Positions 6,698 to 14,651 of a DNA stretch of 14,778 nt are shown here, piece after piece. The position numbers were made by a program, and so were the translations under genes. Below the pieces are notes generated by a model. It was not told the DNA's origin. It made no database searches and saw only the letters and a list, made by a program, of their open reading frames with translations. How positions within the stretch are numbered: position 1 is the first letter of the stretch; every line of letters begins with the position of its first letter. The DNA is from Holosporaceae bacterium 'Namur' (GTDB lineage Bacteria > Pseudomonadota > Alphaproteobacteria > Rickettsiales > Midichloriaceae): the NCBI GenBank assembly GCA_014116815.1, contig JACGYV010000032.1, positions 1 to 14,778 on the forward strand, in the 5' to 3' direction.

Positions 6698-7057
6698 TTA
6701 AAACTTCAATCCGCCTTCTCTTGCTGCGTCAGCAAGTGCTTTTATTCTTCCTTGAAACAGGTAGCATCCGCGGTCAAAAATCACTGTAGAAATATTTTTA
6801 TCAACCGCTCTAGTTGCAATTAATTTCCCGACTTCCGCAGCCGACTCTTTAGTTACCCGCATTTTTTTACCCTTAAACTCTTTATCTTTAGTAGATGCCG
6901 CTGTTAAGGTTACACCATTAATATCATCTATAATTTGTGCATATATATGATTATTTGATCTAAAAACAGAAAGCCTAAGCTTACAATTCGCTCTTTTTTT
7001 AAGAGCAAATCTTACTCTATTTTTTCTTTTATCTAAACTTTTTTTACCTTTTAACAT
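6698..7057 (-). CDS. rplR: 50S ribosomal protein L18 (uL18)
   Basis: uL18 binds 5S rRNA and, with uL5, attaches it to the large subunit as the central protuberance. The 119 residues fit the usual length of about 117 to 120. The basic N-terminus ([19 protein letters not shown]) is followed by [18 protein letters not shown], the TAASTKDKE block, and the C-terminal signature [26 protein letters not shown]. The ATG at 7057 is 12 bases after rplF with AGGGCGG upstream. Confidence 0.98.
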   Translation of the reverse strand: MLKGKKSLDKRKNRVRFALKKRANCKLRLSVFRSNNHIYAQIIDDINGVTLTAASTKDKEFKGKKMRVTKESAAEVGKLIATRAVDKNISTVIFDRGCYLFQGRIKALADAAREGGLKF

Positions 7058-7069
7058 TTTACCGCCCTA

Positions 7070-7603
7070 TTACTTCTTCTTGCCTTCTTTGCGTCTTATC
7101 TTCTCATTTTCATACTTAATACCTTTCCCTTTATAAGGCTCAGGCTTCTTAAGCGATCTGATTTCCGATGCAATCTTACCTACCAACTCTTTATCACAAC
7201 CTGAAATCGATATCAGAGTAGGTTTTTCACATACTACCGCAATATTTTTCGGTATTGCATAAATTATATCGTGACTGAATCCAAGCGAAAGAACTAATAC
7301 ACTATCAGAAAACGATGCTTTAAAACCGACACCGCTAATTTCAAGCTTTTGAGTAAATCCTTCAGAAACACCCTTCACCATATTAGATATAAGTCTTTGA
7401 GTTAAACCCCACATAGCTCTGGCTCTGGAAGTATCTTCAATCGGAGCTACCCGGACTTGATTTTCATTATACTTAATACTAACCTCAGGAGCAAAAGTTC
7501 TTTTCAAGCTTCCCTTAGGACCACTAACATCCAGCGTCAAATGATCTAAGTTAACTTTTACACTACCTGGGATAGTTATTGGTAATTTACCTACTCTAGA
7601 CAT
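7070..7603 (-). CDS. rplF: 50S ribosomal protein L6 (uL6)
   Basis: uL6 sits near the sarcin-ricin loop at the factor-binding site of the large subunit. The 177-residue protein has the two similar domains of the family: MSRVGKLPITIPGSVKV at the start, MWGLTQRLISNMVKGVSEGF at the domain junction (about residues 64-83), LEISGVGFKA, and the C-terminal signature SLKKPEPYKGKGIKYENEKIRRKEGKKK. The length is that of E. coli L6. The ATG at 7603 has TAAGGA upstream and lies 13 bases after rpsH. Confidence 0.98.
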   Translation of the reverse strand: MSRVGKLPITIPGSVKVNLDHLTLDVSGPKGSLKRTFAPEVSIKYNENQVRVAPIEDTSRARAMWGLTQRLISNMVKGVSEGFTQKLEISGVGFKASFSDSVLVLSLGFSHDIIYAIPKNIAVVCEKPTLISISGCDKELVGKIASEIRSLKKPEPYKGKGIKYENEKIRRKEGKKK

Positions 7604-7616
7604 AAATAATCCTTAA

Positions 7617-8015
7617 CTAAAACACATTACAAAGAATTTCACCGCCAACATGGTGTTTTCTTGCTTTATCATCAGACATAACACCTTTAGGAGTTGAAAC
7701 AATACAAATCCCTAAACCGCCAAAATATTTCTTCATTTTTTTAATTTGAGTATATATTCTTCTTCCGGGCGTAGAAACCTTTACAATTTTATTTATTACA
7801 GGCTGACCTTGATAATACTTAAGATCAATTTTAATCAAATTGATTCCTTTTTTCTGTTCAAATTCTTCATACCCGAGGATATACCCCTCATCTTTCAACA
7901 CTTCCAAAACATCTTTAACAAGCTTAGATGAGGGAACCGTTGCAAATGCATGCTTTGCTAATTGCCCGTTTCTTATCCTAGTTAATGCATCTGCTAATAA
8001 ATCCGTTAATGCCAT
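7617..8015 (-). CDS. rpsH: 30S ribosomal protein S8 (uS8)
   Basis: uS8 is a primary binder of 16S rRNA helix 21 and organises the central domain of the small subunit. The 132 residues show LTDLLADALTRIRNGQLAKH at the start, the PSSKLVKDVLEVLKDEGYI helix, and the C-terminal signature GGLGICIVSTPKGVMSDDKARK with GGEILCNVF. In E. coli S8 represses translation of the spc operon by binding near the L5 start; no copy of that site was recognised here. It is the only gene in the cluster that ends in TAG. It follows rpsN by 23 bases. Confidence 0.98.
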   Translation of the reverse strand: MALTDLLADALTRIRNGQLAKHAFATVPSSKLVKDVLEVLKDEGYILGYEEFEQKKGINLIKIDLKYYQGQPVINKIVKVSTPGRRIYTQIKKMKKYFGGLGICIVSTPKGVMSDDKARKHHVGGEILCNVF

Positions 8016-8038
8016 ATCAAACCATACCTATATAAAAA

Positions 8039-8344
8039 TTACCAACTAGCTTTAACAACGCCGGGAAGCTTGCCTTCATTTGCTAAGGCTCTAATACAAA
8101 TTCGAGAAAGTTTAAATTTCCGATAATAACCTCTCGCTCTACCTGTTAACTCGCATCTATTTCTGATTCTAGTCGGAGCCCCGTTCCTTTGCAATTTAGC
8201 AAATTTAAGGGTAGCTTCAAACCTCTCAGCAATAGGAAGAGATTTATCCATAACGATGGCTTTTAATGCCTGACGCTTAGAAGCGTCTCTTTTTGCCATT
8301 TTCATTCTTTTTAAATTTTTCTGTATTGAACTTAGCTTTGCCAT
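8039..8344 (-). CDS. rpsN: 30S ribosomal protein S14 (uS14), zinc-free long form
   Basis: uS14 binds the head of the small subunit near uS3 and uS10. The start is set at the ATG at 8344 ([20 protein letters not shown]), which has AAAGG upstream and gives 101 residues, the length of the long, zinc-independent form. A longer frame upstream runs into rplE and lacks family resemblance. The CxxC pairs of the short zinc-binding form are missing; only isolated cysteines in RNRCELTG and SRICIRAL remain. The conserved [31 protein letters not shown] block is complete. It lies 16 bases after rplE. Confidence 0.98.
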   Translation of the reverse strand: MAKLSSIQKNLKRMKMAKRDASKRQALKAIVMDKSLPIAERFEATLKFAKLQRNGAPTRIRNRCELTGRARGYYRKFKLSRICIRALANEGKLPGVVKASW

Positions 8345-8360
8345 AAATACCTTTAAACGC

Positions 8361-8906
8361 TTATTTTGTAAACGGGAAATCAAATGTCTCTAATAAAACT
8401 TTTGCTTCCTCATTTGTTTTAGCTGTTGTTATAATCGCAATATTCATTCCACGAATCTTATCAATTTTATCATAATTGATTTCCGGAAATACAATCTGCT
8501 CCTTTAAACCTAATGAATAATTCCCTCTTCCGTCAAATTGCCCCGCATTTAAACCTCTGAAATCTTTTACTCTAGGTAGAGCAATATTTACCAGTCTATC
8601 AACAAATTCATACATCATATGTCTTCTTAAGGTAACTTTGCAGCCTATCGGCATACCTTCCCTAAGTTTAAATGTAGCAATTGATTTTTTCGCTTTTCTT
8701 ATAACGGGTTTTTGCCCGGTAATCAACATTAATTCCGCCGCCGCCTGATCAGGTATCTTAGAATCCTGCACAGCATCTTTAAGCCCCATACTTACAACGA
8801 CCTTAATTATACGCGGAACTTCCATCGGGTTATGATACCCAAATTTTTCCTGTAGAACTTTACGTCCTTGTTTTTCATAATTTTCTTGCAATCTACTCTT
8901 GTACAT
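8361..8906 (-). CDS. rplE: 50S ribosomal protein L5 (uL5)
   Basis: uL5 binds 5S rRNA, forms an intersubunit bridge with uS13 and contacts P-site tRNA. The 181 residues include the [16 protein letters not shown] block near 30-45, [34 protein letters not shown] at about 67-100, the [33 protein letters not shown] signature and the C-terminal [26 protein letters not shown]. Length is the family norm (about 179). The ATG at 8906 has only a weak ribosome binding site (TTGGTA) and lies 12 bases after rplX. Confidence 0.98.
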   Translation of the reverse strand: MYKSRLQENYEKQGRKVLQEKFGYHNPMEVPRIIKVVVSMGLKDAVQDSKIPDQAAAELMLITGQKPVIRKAKKSIATFKLREGMPIGCKVTLRRHMMYEFVDRLVNIALPRVKDFRGLNAGQFDGRGNYSLGLKEQIVFPEINYDKIDKIRGMNIAIITTAKTNEEAKVLLETFDFPFTK

Positions 8907-8918
8907 AGCTATACCAAA

Positions 8919-9251
8919 TTATTTCAAATTATCAATTACTTCACCGGAGCGCTTGGCATACCTAATTTTTTTGCCGTCAGCCAAAAACTTAAATCCTACT
9001 TTAGTCGGCATATCCGTCTTTGGATCAATATGCGCAACATTAGAAATGTTTAAAGGCATTTCTTTAGGAATAATCCCACCCTGAGGATTTGTTTTCGATG
9101 GCTTAACATGCTTGTGAGCGATATTCAACCCTGAAACGACAACCTTATTATCAGCAGGTAATACTTTTACAATTTCGCCTTTTTTTCCTTTGTCTTTGCC
9201 GGTAATAATAATTACCTTATCACCTTTTCTCATTTTTAATTTTAATGCCAT
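8919..9251 (-). CDS. rplX: 50S ribosomal protein L24 (uL24)
   Basis: uL24 is one of the two assembly initiators of the large subunit and later lies beside the exit tunnel. The 110-residue protein has a KOW motif close to the N-terminus ([26 protein letters not shown]), the [35 protein letters not shown] block, and a C-terminal [24 protein letters not shown]. Its ATG at 9251 is two bases after the rplN stop, with GAGG upstream inside rplN. Confidence 0.98.
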   Translation of the reverse strand: MALKLKMRKGDKVIIITGKDKGKKGEIVKVLPADNKVVVSGLNIAHKHVKPSKTNPQGGIIPKEMPLNISNVAHIDPKTDMPTKVGFKFLADGKKIRYAKRSGEVIDNLK

Positions 9252-9253
9252 AT

Positions 9254-9622
9254 TTACAATACCTCAGGAGCTAAAGAAATTATTCTCATAAAATTTTTAG
9301 ACCTTAGTTCTCTCGGAACAGGACCAAAAACACGAGTTCCGATTGGTTCGTGCTGCTTATTTAGTAATACTGCGGCATTTGTATCAAACTTAATAACACT
9401 GCCGTCAATTCGCTTAATTTCTTTTCTGGTTCTAACTACCACTGCTCTGTGCACATCACCTTTTTTCACTTTACCTTTAGGCATAGCATCTTTAACAGAA
9501 ATAACTATAACGTCACCTACTCTTGCCGTGTTGTTATGGGTACCACCGATAACTTTAATACATTGAACCTTACGTGCTCCTGAATTATCAGCAACTTCCA
9601 GGTTAGTTTTCATCTGAATCAT
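9254..9622 (-). CDS. rplN: 50S ribosomal protein L14 (uL14)
   Basis: uL14 lies at the subunit interface, forms bridges to 16S rRNA and is the docking site of the silencing factor RsfS. The 122-residue protein aligns from end to end with the family: [20 protein letters not shown], then [38 protein letters not shown], and the C-terminal [30 protein letters not shown] just upstream of 9622 is the strongest ribosome binding site in the window. In E. coli a separate spc promoter lies ahead of this gene; the 20 bases between rpsQ and rplN leave no room for one except inside rpsQ. Confidence 0.98.
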   Translation of the reverse strand: MIQMKTNLEVADNSGARKVQCIKVIGGTHNNTARVGDVIVISVKDAMPKGKVKKGDVHRAVVVRTRKEIKRIDGSVIKFDTNAAVLLNKQHEPIGTRVFGPVPRELRSKNFMRIISLAPEVL

Positions 9623-9642
9623 AATCTTCTCCTAACTAAAAT

Positions 9643-9885
9643 CTATCTAGCATCTATTTTTTTTACAAGGTGCCATCTTTTAGTTTTAGAGATTGGTTTA
9701 CTTTCAACAATCTCAACACGGTCACCAACGGCGCATGAATTTTCAGGATCATGCACAGCATATTTTTTACTTTTCTTAAAAATTTTGTGGTAAAGGGGAT
9801 GCCTATAAGTTTTCTCTACCAAAACAGATATAGTCTTATCCGTTTTATCACTTACAACCAATCCTTCTAATACTTTTCTAGGCAT
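9643..9885 (-). CDS. rpsQ: 30S ribosomal protein S17 (uS17)
   Basis: uS17 is a primary 16S rRNA-binding protein of the small-subunit body. The start chosen is the ATG at 9885 (MPRKVLEGLVVSDKTDKTIS), which matches the family N-terminus and has GGAG nine bases upstream; an in-frame TTG at 9900 would overlap that site and add five unrelated residues. The 80 residues form one OB fold with SVLVEKTYRHPLYHKIFKKSKKYAVHDPEN and the signature GDRVEIVESKPISKTKRWHLVKKI. Length is normal. It is the last gene of the S10 operon, 19 bases after rpmC. Confidence 0.98.
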   Translation of the reverse strand: MPRKVLEGLVVSDKTDKTISVLVEKTYRHPLYHKIFKKSKKYAVHDPENSCAVGDRVEIVESKPISKTKRWHLVKKIDAR

Positions 9886-9904
9886 TCTTATTTGCTCCAA
9901 TCAC

Positions 9905-10102
9905 TTAATTAGCAGTATTTTTTCTTTGGGTTATTACAGTTTTATATCTGGCAATTAGTTTGCGCACAACTTTAAATCTCGAGGGGTTAGTAAGCTCACC
10001 GGTTGCTTTATGAAACTTTAAATTCATCGATTCTCTTTTTAGATTCTGAATATCAATTAAGATTTCTTTATCAGTTTTTGCAATTATTTCAGACATTTTC
10101 AT
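9905..10102 (-). CDS. rpmC: 50S ribosomal protein L29 (uL29)
   Basis: uL29 is a small two-helix protein at the exit tunnel mouth, next to uL23, where SRP and trigger factor dock. The start is set at the ATG at 10102, one base after the rplP stop and preceded by GAGGAAAG; the frame is open further upstream but that part overlaps rplP and does not resemble L29. This gives 65 residues, the family length, with IAKTDKEILIDIQNLKRESMNLKFHKATGEL and the characteristic NPSRFKVVRKLIARYKTVI second helix. A second ATG two codons in is also possible. Confidence 0.97.
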   Translation of the reverse strand: MKMSEIIAKTDKEILIDIQNLKRESMNLKFHKATGELTNPSRFKVVRKLIARYKTVITQRKNTAN

Positions 10103-10103
10103 A

Positions 10104-10523
10104 TTAACTTTCCTCGCCAAGTCGCTTAATAAACTTTGTCTTAATAGGTAACTTAGCAGAAGCTCTTTCAAAGGCTCCTCTTGCTAACTCTTCATTTACA
10201 CCATCAAGCTCAAACATAATTCTACCGGGCTTAACACGTGCAGCATAAAATTCCACCGCACCTTTACCGCTACCCATTCTTACTTCAGCCGGCTTTTTTG
10301 ATACGGGAATATCCGGAAACACTCTTATCCAAAGTTTCCCGACTCTTTTTAAGTGCCTGGTTATTGCTTTTCTAGCAGCTTCAATTTGCCTTGCTGTAAT
10401 TCTTTCAGGCTCCAAAGCTTTTAGGCCGAAAATACCGAAGTTTAACTCGGTACCGCCTTTAGCAGCACCATGGATTCTACCTTTAAATGCTTTTCTATAT
10501 TTTGTTTTCTTAGGAACCAACAT
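10104..10523 (-). CDS. rplP: 50S ribosomal protein L16 (uL16)
   Basis: uL16 binds near the A site and peptidyl transferase centre and positions aminoacyl-tRNA. The start chosen is the ATG at 10523 ([19 protein letters not shown]), which matches the family and has AGGTTG upstream; an in-frame TTG at 10532 would add three residues. The 139 residues contain [65 protein letters not shown] and the C-terminal [10 protein letters not shown]. The Arg in EVRMG corresponds to E. coli Arg81, which is hydroxylated there. It lies five bases after rpsC. Confidence 0.98.
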   Translation of the reverse strand: MLVPKKTKYRKAFKGRIHGAAKGGTELNFGIFGLKALEPERITARQIEAARKAITRHLKRVGKLWIRVFPDIPVSKKPAEVRMGSGKGAVEFYAARVKPGRIMFELDGVNEELARGAFERASAKLPIKTKFIKRLGEES

Positions 10524-10528
10524 AAAAA

Positions 10529-11191
10529 TCAACCTGCTGTATTAGTATTTCTTTCTTCTTTCTGCTTTTCGATTTTATCGCCTTTATATACCCATACCTT
10601 TATACCAATAACACCATAAGTAGTATTAGCTCTCGCTATACCGTAGTCTACATCAGCTCTTAAAGTATGTAATGGTACCCTTCCTTCTCTGTACCACTCG
10701 GTTCTTGCAATCTCTGCTCCGCCTAACCTTCCCGATACATTAACCCTGATACCCTTAGCGCCCATTCTCATCGCAGTTTGGACTGCTCTTTTAGCAACTT
10801 TTCTAAATGCTGCGCGCTTCACTAATTGTTGTGCAATTGACTGAGCTATGAGAATCGCATTAGTCTCCGGCTTTCTTTCTTCAACAACATTGATAGAAAC
10901 TTCATTATTGGTAATCTTCTCAATATCTTTCTTAATCTTCTCAATACCCGAGCCTTTATTACCGATAATTACGGCAAGTCTGGAAGCATAAATTACCACT
11001 CTTGTTTTATTAGCAGGGCGCTCGATTTTAACATTACAAACGCCGGCATGAGCTAAGTTTTTTTCAACTTGCTCTTTTATCTTTAAATCCTGAAGTAACT
11101 TATCAGCATAGTCCTTCTTTGCATACCATAAAGAATCCCATGTTCTAATAATACCTAAACGCAAACCTAATGGGTTAACTTTCTGTCCCAT
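10529..11191 (-). CDS. rpsC: 30S ribosomal protein S3 (uS3)
   Basis: uS3 forms part of the mRNA entry tunnel and, with uS4 and uS5, the ribosomal helicase. The 220-residue protein has the N-terminal [20 protein letters not shown], a type 2 KH domain with the GNKG loop at 77-80, and the C-terminal domain with [41 protein letters not shown]. Basic residues Arg130, Lys131 and Lys134 line up with the helicase residues Arg131, Arg132 and Lys135 of E. coli. The start at 11191 has GAGAGG upstream inside rplV, and the gene follows rplV by five bases. Confidence 0.98.
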   Translation of the reverse strand: MGQKVNPLGLRLGIIRTWDSLWYAKKDYADKLLQDLKIKEQVEKNLAHAGVCNVKIERPANKTRVVIYASRLAVIIGNKGSGIEKIKKDIEKITNNEVSINVVEERKPETNAILIAQSIAQQLVKRAAFRKVAKRAVQTAMRMGAKGIRVNVSGRLGGAEIARTEWYREGRVPLHTLRADVDYGIARANTTYGVIGIKVWVYKGDKIEKQKEERNTNTAG

Positions 11192-11196
11192 ACTAA

Positions 11197-11571
11197 TTAA
11201 CCTCTCTCTGATACAAAAATTGTCATTTTACTAAAAGGCTTAAAAATCTTTCCCGCTCTTCCTCTGGCTCTTGCGTGAAATCTTTTAAGAGTAAAAGCTT
11301 TCCCAACCAAAACTTCAGATACAAACAGTCTGTCAACATCCAAATTATGATTGTTCTCAGCATTAGAAACAGCAGAATTGAGAACTTTACTAACTTCTCT
11401 AGCTATACGTTTCTTGCTGAATTGCAATTGCATGAATGCCTGATTTATATCCATACCTTTAATCAAATCAACCACCAAGCCTAACTTCTGCGGACTTGTC
11501 TTAAGAGCCGCGGCTTTAGCATAAGCAGTTTTACTTTGATCTAAATGTCTTCTTCTAGTTACTACTGTCAT
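11197..11571 (-). CDS. rplV: 50S ribosomal protein L22 (uL22)
   Basis: uL22 lines the exit tunnel with a long beta hairpin that forms part of the constriction and is a site of macrolide resistance changes. The 124 residues show the core [51 protein letters not shown] and the hairpin region with [25 protein letters not shown]. The N-terminus ([20 protein letters not shown]) is about ten residues longer than in E. coli. The ATG at 11571 is five bases after rpsS, with only a weak upstream AGAG. Confidence 0.97.
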   Translation of the reverse strand: MTVVTRRRHLDQSKTAYAKAAALKTSPQKLGLVVDLIKGMDINQAFMQLQFSKKRIAREVSKVLNSAVSNAENNHNLDVDRLFVSEVLVGKAFTLKRFHARARGRAGKIFKPFSKMTIFVSERG

Positions 11572-11576
11572 CTTAT

Positions 11577-11858
11577 TTACGCTCTATTTGCCTTTCTGTT
11601 AGCACCATGCCCCATAAATGTTCTGGTAGGAGCAAACTCGCCCAATTTTTTACCTACTATTTGCTCAGTCACTAGAACTGGAATGAACTTTTTACCGTTA
11701 TATACAGCAAATGTCAAGCCCACAAAATTAGGCAAAATAGTCGACCGCCTCGACCAAGTTTTAATAACATTATTTTTACCTGAAGCAACTACTTTTTCAA
11801 CCGCTTTAAGTAAATGACTATCAATAAATGGCCCTTTCCACACAGATCTTCTTCCCAT
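11577..11858 (-). CDS. rpsS: 30S ribosomal protein S19 (uS19)
   Basis: uS19 forms a complex with uS13 on the small-subunit head and faces the A-site tRNA. The 93-residue protein carries the family sequence throughout: [21 protein letters not shown], then [30 protein letters not shown], and the C-terminal signature [29 protein letters not shown]. The ATG at 11858 has AAAGGAA upstream and is 14 bases after rplB. Confidence 0.98.
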   Translation of the reverse strand: MGRRSVWKGPFIDSHLLKAVEKVVASGKNNVIKTWSRRSTILPNFVGLTFAVYNGKKFIPVLVTEQIVGKKLGEFAPTRTFMGHGANRKANRA

Positions 11859-11872
11859 ATTCGTTCCTTTGA

Positions 11873-12691
11873 TTAGTTATCTCTCTTTCTAATGATAAAC
11901 TTAGAGGTACGTTTATTACTCCTTGTCAATTTACCTTTCGTAGGTTTGCCCCAAGGCGTAGCAGGGTGTCTTCCACCGTTTGTTCTACCACCATGCGGAT
12001 GATCTACCGGGTTCATCGCAATACCTCTAACTGAAGGCTTAACTCCAAGCCAACGGTTTCTTCCGGCTTTACCAATAGAAATGTTTTGATTATCAGGGTT
12101 AGAAACAGCACCAATTGTAGCTCTACAAACTGATTCTACTATTCTTAACTCACCCGATCTTAATTTCAATTGAGCATAACCTCCATCTTTACCGACCAGC
12201 TGGACATAACTTCCGGCCGCTCTAGCAAGCTGCCCGCCTTTACCGGGCTTCATTTCAACATTATGAACGATAGTACCTACCGGTATATTTTTCAAAGGTA
12301 AAGAATTACCTATTTTAATATCGGAATTACTTCCGGAAACAACTTTATCACCGATACTCAGCTTTTGCGGAGCCAAGATATAAGATAATTCACCGTCATC
12401 ATACTTAATCAAAGCTATAAACGCCGTCCTGTTAGGATCATACTCAAACCTTTCAACGGTAGCAAATTGATCATCTTTTTTATTTCTCGTAAAATCAATA
12501 AATCTATATCTTTGCTTATGACCACCACTCTTTCTCCAAGCAGTAGTTCTACCGGTATTATTTCTTCCACCGTTTTTAGTTTTACCTTTAACTAAAGATT
12601 TAACCGGATCACCCTTCCATAACGATGATTTATCAACTAATACTAACTGTCTGGTACCAGGCGTAACCGGGTTATACTTTTTAAGTGCCAT
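11873..12691 (-). CDS. rplB: 50S ribosomal protein L2 (uL2), with a shortened HPHGG loop
   Basis: uL2 is a primary 23S rRNA-binding protein needed for subunit joining and for peptidyl transferase activity. The 272-residue protein has the OB-fold N-terminal domain with [27 protein letters not shown] (41-67), [15 protein letters not shown], and the SH3-like domain with [24 protein letters not shown] (143-166) and [29 protein letters not shown]. At 231-240 it reads [10 protein letters not shown] where nearly all bacteria have HPHGGGEG before the RT/SGGRHP block, so three residues (Gly-Glu-Gly) are missing in a loop next to the catalytic centre. The His equivalent to E. coli His229 is kept. The GGGH motif near residue 57 also reads SGGH. 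The rest of the protein is well conserved and in frame, so it looks functional. It lies two bases after rplW, whose last codons hold a G7 tract. Confidence 0.97.
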   Translation of the reverse strand: MALKKYNPVTPGTRQLVLVDKSSLWKGDPVKSLVKGKTKNGGRNNTGRTTAWRKSGGHKQRYRFIDFTRNKKDDQFATVERFEYDPNRTAFIALIKYDDGELSYILAPQKLSIGDKVVSGSNSDIKIGNSLPLKNIPVGTIVHNVEMKPGKGGQLARAAGSYVQLVGKDGGYAQLKLRSGELRIVESVCRATIGAVSNPDNQNISIGKAGRNRWLGVKPSVRGIAMNPVDHPHGGRTNGGRHPATPWGKPTKGKLTRSNKRTSKFIIRKRDN

Positions 12692-12693
12692 AT

Positions 12694-12990
12694 TTATTTA
12701 GCCCCCCCTGCAAAATCTATAGTTTTACCCTTCTCTAAAGTAACAATAGCTTTTTTATAATCGGATCTTTTTCCTTTAACGCCCTTAAAAATCTTCTTTT
12801 TACCTTTACAATTAATAACATTAACTTTTAAAACTTTTGCATTAAAAATCTTTTCTACTGCATTTTTAACCTGAGCTTTAGTTGCATTGCCACTTATTTT
12901 GAAGCTGAATTTTGATTGCTCTGCATGTATTGTACTTTTCTCGGTATATAACGGACAAATCAATACATCGTATAAATACTCTTGAATCAT
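12694..12990 (-). CDS. rplW: 50S ribosomal protein L23 (uL23)
   Basis: uL23 sits at the exit tunnel opening and is the main docking point of trigger factor and SRP. The 98 residues start [20 protein letters not shown] and include [33 protein letters not shown], the basic loop [24 protein letters not shown] and the EKGKTIDF end, all typical. Its ATG at 12990 overlaps the rplD stop by four bases (ATGA), with AGAGAGG inside the end of rplD, so translation is probably coupled. The last codons, for Gly-Gly, contain seven G in a row, unusual in this AT-rich DNA. Confidence 0.98.
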   Translation of the reverse strand: MIQEYLYDVLICPLYTEKSTIHAEQSKFSFKISGNATKAQVKNAVEKIFNAKVLKVNVINCKGKKKIFKGVKGKRSDYKKAIVTLEKGKTIDFAGGAK

Positions 12991-13604
12991 GCTAACCTCT
13001 CTTTAATCGCATTTAATGCATCAACAGTTATTATAAGCTTTTCATGCCTTATAATATCATATACGTTTATACCTGCTACAGGCAAAACGTTTATCGTATG
13101 TATATTAGCACAAGATTTCTTCACATTCTCGTTGATATTGTTATCAATTATTAAAATTGACTTAGCATTAAAGTTGCCTAGCTTTTGCTTTAAATCAGCA
13201 GTTTTATGAGAACTTAAATTAAATTCATCCATTATAGTTAAATGAACTTCTTTTAATTTACTTGATAAAGCAAACTTCAATCCTAATTTTCTAACTTTTT
13301 TGTTAATCTTATACTCATGCGATCTGAAATGCGGACCGAATATAATTCCACCGCCTCTAAACTGAGCACCTCTGATTGCTCCATGTCGAGCTTTACCGGT
13401 ACCTTTTTGCTTATAAATCTTCCTGGTAGAACCTCTTACATCGCCTCTTTCCTTGACTTGATGCGTACCCGCTCTTCTCTTAGCTAATTGCCAATGGATA
13501 ATTTTATATAAAATATCCTCTTGCGGCTCAAGACCAAAGATTTCCGGATGAAGATCTATTTGACCGGTTATATCGTTATTCAAATTTATTATATCTAATT
13601 TCAT
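12987..13604 (-). CDS. rplD: 50S ribosomal protein L4 (uL4)
   Basis: uL4 extends a long loop into the exit tunnel constriction; in E. coli it also represses the S10 operon by attenuation. The start is set at the ATG at 13604 (MKLDIINLNNDITGQ), giving 205 residues; an in-frame GTG at 13613 would add three residues and lies in what looks like the ribosome binding site (AAGTG). The rRNA-binding loop has QVKERGDVRGSTRKIYKQKGTGKARHG and RGAQFRGGGIIFGP, followed by the Rossmann-like C-terminal half ending in LIITVDALNAIKERL. Family length is about 200 to 206. It lies 14 bases after rplC. No S10-type attenuator leader can exist upstream of rpsJ here because tuf is only 17 bases away. Confidence 0.97.
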   Translation of the reverse strand: MKLDIINLNNDITGQIDLHPEIFGLEPQEDILYKIIHWQLAKRRAGTHQVKERGDVRGSTRKIYKQKGTGKARHGAIRGAQFRGGGIIFGPHFRSHEYKINKKVRKLGLKFALSSKLKEVHLTIMDEFNLSSHKTADLKQKLGNFNAKSILIIDNNINENVKKSCANIHTINVLPVAGINVYDIIRHEKLIITVDALNAIKERLA

Positions 13605-13618
13605 AACTATCACTTAGT

Positions 13619-14311
13619 TTAATTACTTTCTGCATAAGCTGCTGGGAAATTAGCGCTCACCGGGACTGCTTTTTTAATCGCATCAACAATGTACACTATA
13701 CTTCCTTTATTTCCCGGCACTGCACCACGGAGTGCTATTATATTCATTTCTGAATTAATATCAATGATTTCTAAGTTTTGAATCGTAACTCTTTCATCTC
13801 CTAGATGGCCGGCCATTTTTTTATTCTTAAAGACCTTTCCCGGATCTTGTCTTTGCCCGGTCGAACCATGCGATCTATGGCTAACCGATACACCATGAGA
13901 AGCTTCAAGTCCACCGAAATTATGACGCTTCATAGCTCCCGCAAAGCCTTTACCGATACTGGTTCCTTTCACATCAACCAATTGCCCCGGCACAAAGTGG
14001 GATACAATTACTTGTTTACCGACTTCAAGCTGAGCTCCGCCGGAAACTCTAAATTCTTTAATATGCTTAACAGGCTCAACTTTAACTTTGCTGCATTGAC
14101 CTTTAACTGGCTTTGATACTCTATTAGGCTTTGCTTTCCCATATCCTAAAATCACCGCATCATAGCCGTCTTTGTTTTTTTCTTTATTGCCTAACACAAA
14201 ATTAGAATCAACGTGCATTAATGTTACAGGTATAGCTTCTCCGGTCGCATCAAAAACTTGAGTCATACCGATTTTGGTCGCAATTAAACCAGTCCTTCTA
14301 ACGGTTTCCAT
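13619..14311 (-). CDS. rplC: 50S ribosomal protein L3 (uL3)
   Basis: uL3 is one of the two assembly initiators of the large subunit and reaches toward the peptidyl transferase centre. The 230-residue protein opens with the RRTGLIATKIGMTQVFD block and has the signature GFAGAMKRHNFGGLEASHGVSVSHRSHGSTGQRQDPGKVFKNKKMAGHLGDERVTIQNLEI at about 122-182. Gln153 in STGQRQ corresponds to the glutamine methylated by PrmB in E. coli. The ATG at 14311 shares its A with the rpsJ stop (TAATG), so translation is probably coupled; GGAG lies about ten bases upstream in rpsJ. Confidence 0.98.
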   Translation of the reverse strand: METVRRTGLIATKIGMTQVFDATGEAIPVTLMHVDSNFVLGNKEKNKDGYDAVILGYGKAKPNRVSKPVKGQCSKVKVEPVKHIKEFRVSGGAQLEVGKQVIVSHFVPGQLVDVKGTSIGKGFAGAMKRHNFGGLEASHGVSVSHRSHGSTGQRQDPGKVFKNKKMAGHLGDERVTIQNLEIIDINSEMNIIALRGAVPGNKGSIVYIVDAIKKAVPVSANFPAAYAESN

Positions 14312-14634
14312 TACTGCTCATCTCCAATCAATTTAATTTCAACATCCACACCTGAGGCTAAATCTAACTTTGATAAGGCATCAACCGTTTGAGGAGTAGT
14401 AAGCTCAATAATCATTAATCTTGTATGATTTCTAATTTCGAACTGCTCTCTGGATTCTTTATCAACATGCGTAGATCTGTTTACAGTGAATCTCTCAATT
14501 TTTTTCGGCAAAGGAATAGGTCCTTTGATTGTAGCTCCCGTTCTTTTTACAGTTCCGACTATGTCTTTTACAGCTGCATCTAAAACTCTATGATCAAATG
14601 ATCTCAGTTTTAGTTTTATCTCTTGTTGACTCAT
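14311..14634 (-). CDS. rpsJ: 30S ribosomal protein S10 (uS10)
   Basis: uS10 is a small-subunit head protein that also acts with NusB in transcription antitermination. The 107 residues include [72 protein letters not shown], which is the full family sequence. The ATG at 14634 has AGGT upstream in the 17 bases after the tuf stop codon, so there is no room for a separate promoter or an L4-controlled leader, and the gene must be transcribed with tuf or from inside it. Confidence 0.98.
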   Translation of the reverse strand: MSQQEIKLKLRSFDHRVLDAAVKDIVGTVKRTGATIKGPIPLPKKIERFTVNRSTHVDKESREQFEIRNHTRLMIIELTTPQTVDALSKLDLASGVDVEIKLIGDEQ

Positions 14635-14651
14635 ATTTTACCTATTCCAAT

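Noticed and set aside
8345..8383. Extra 13 codons upstream of rpsN
   Set aside because: They overlap the end of rplE and do not match S14, whereas the ATG at 8344 gives the normal MAK start.
9623..9660. Possible separate spc promoter in front of rplN
   Set aside because: The 20-base gap and the end of rpsQ show AT-rich words but no pair of hexamers with acceptable spacing.
10103..10171. Extra 23 codons that would lengthen rpmC upstream into rplP
   Set aside because: They overlap the conserved end of rplP. The ATG at 10102 has a good ribosome binding site and gives the family length.
13805..14116. Plus-strand open frame of 103 codons opposite rplC
   Set aside because: It is entirely antisense to the most conserved part of rplC, and the translated sequence has no recognisable domain.
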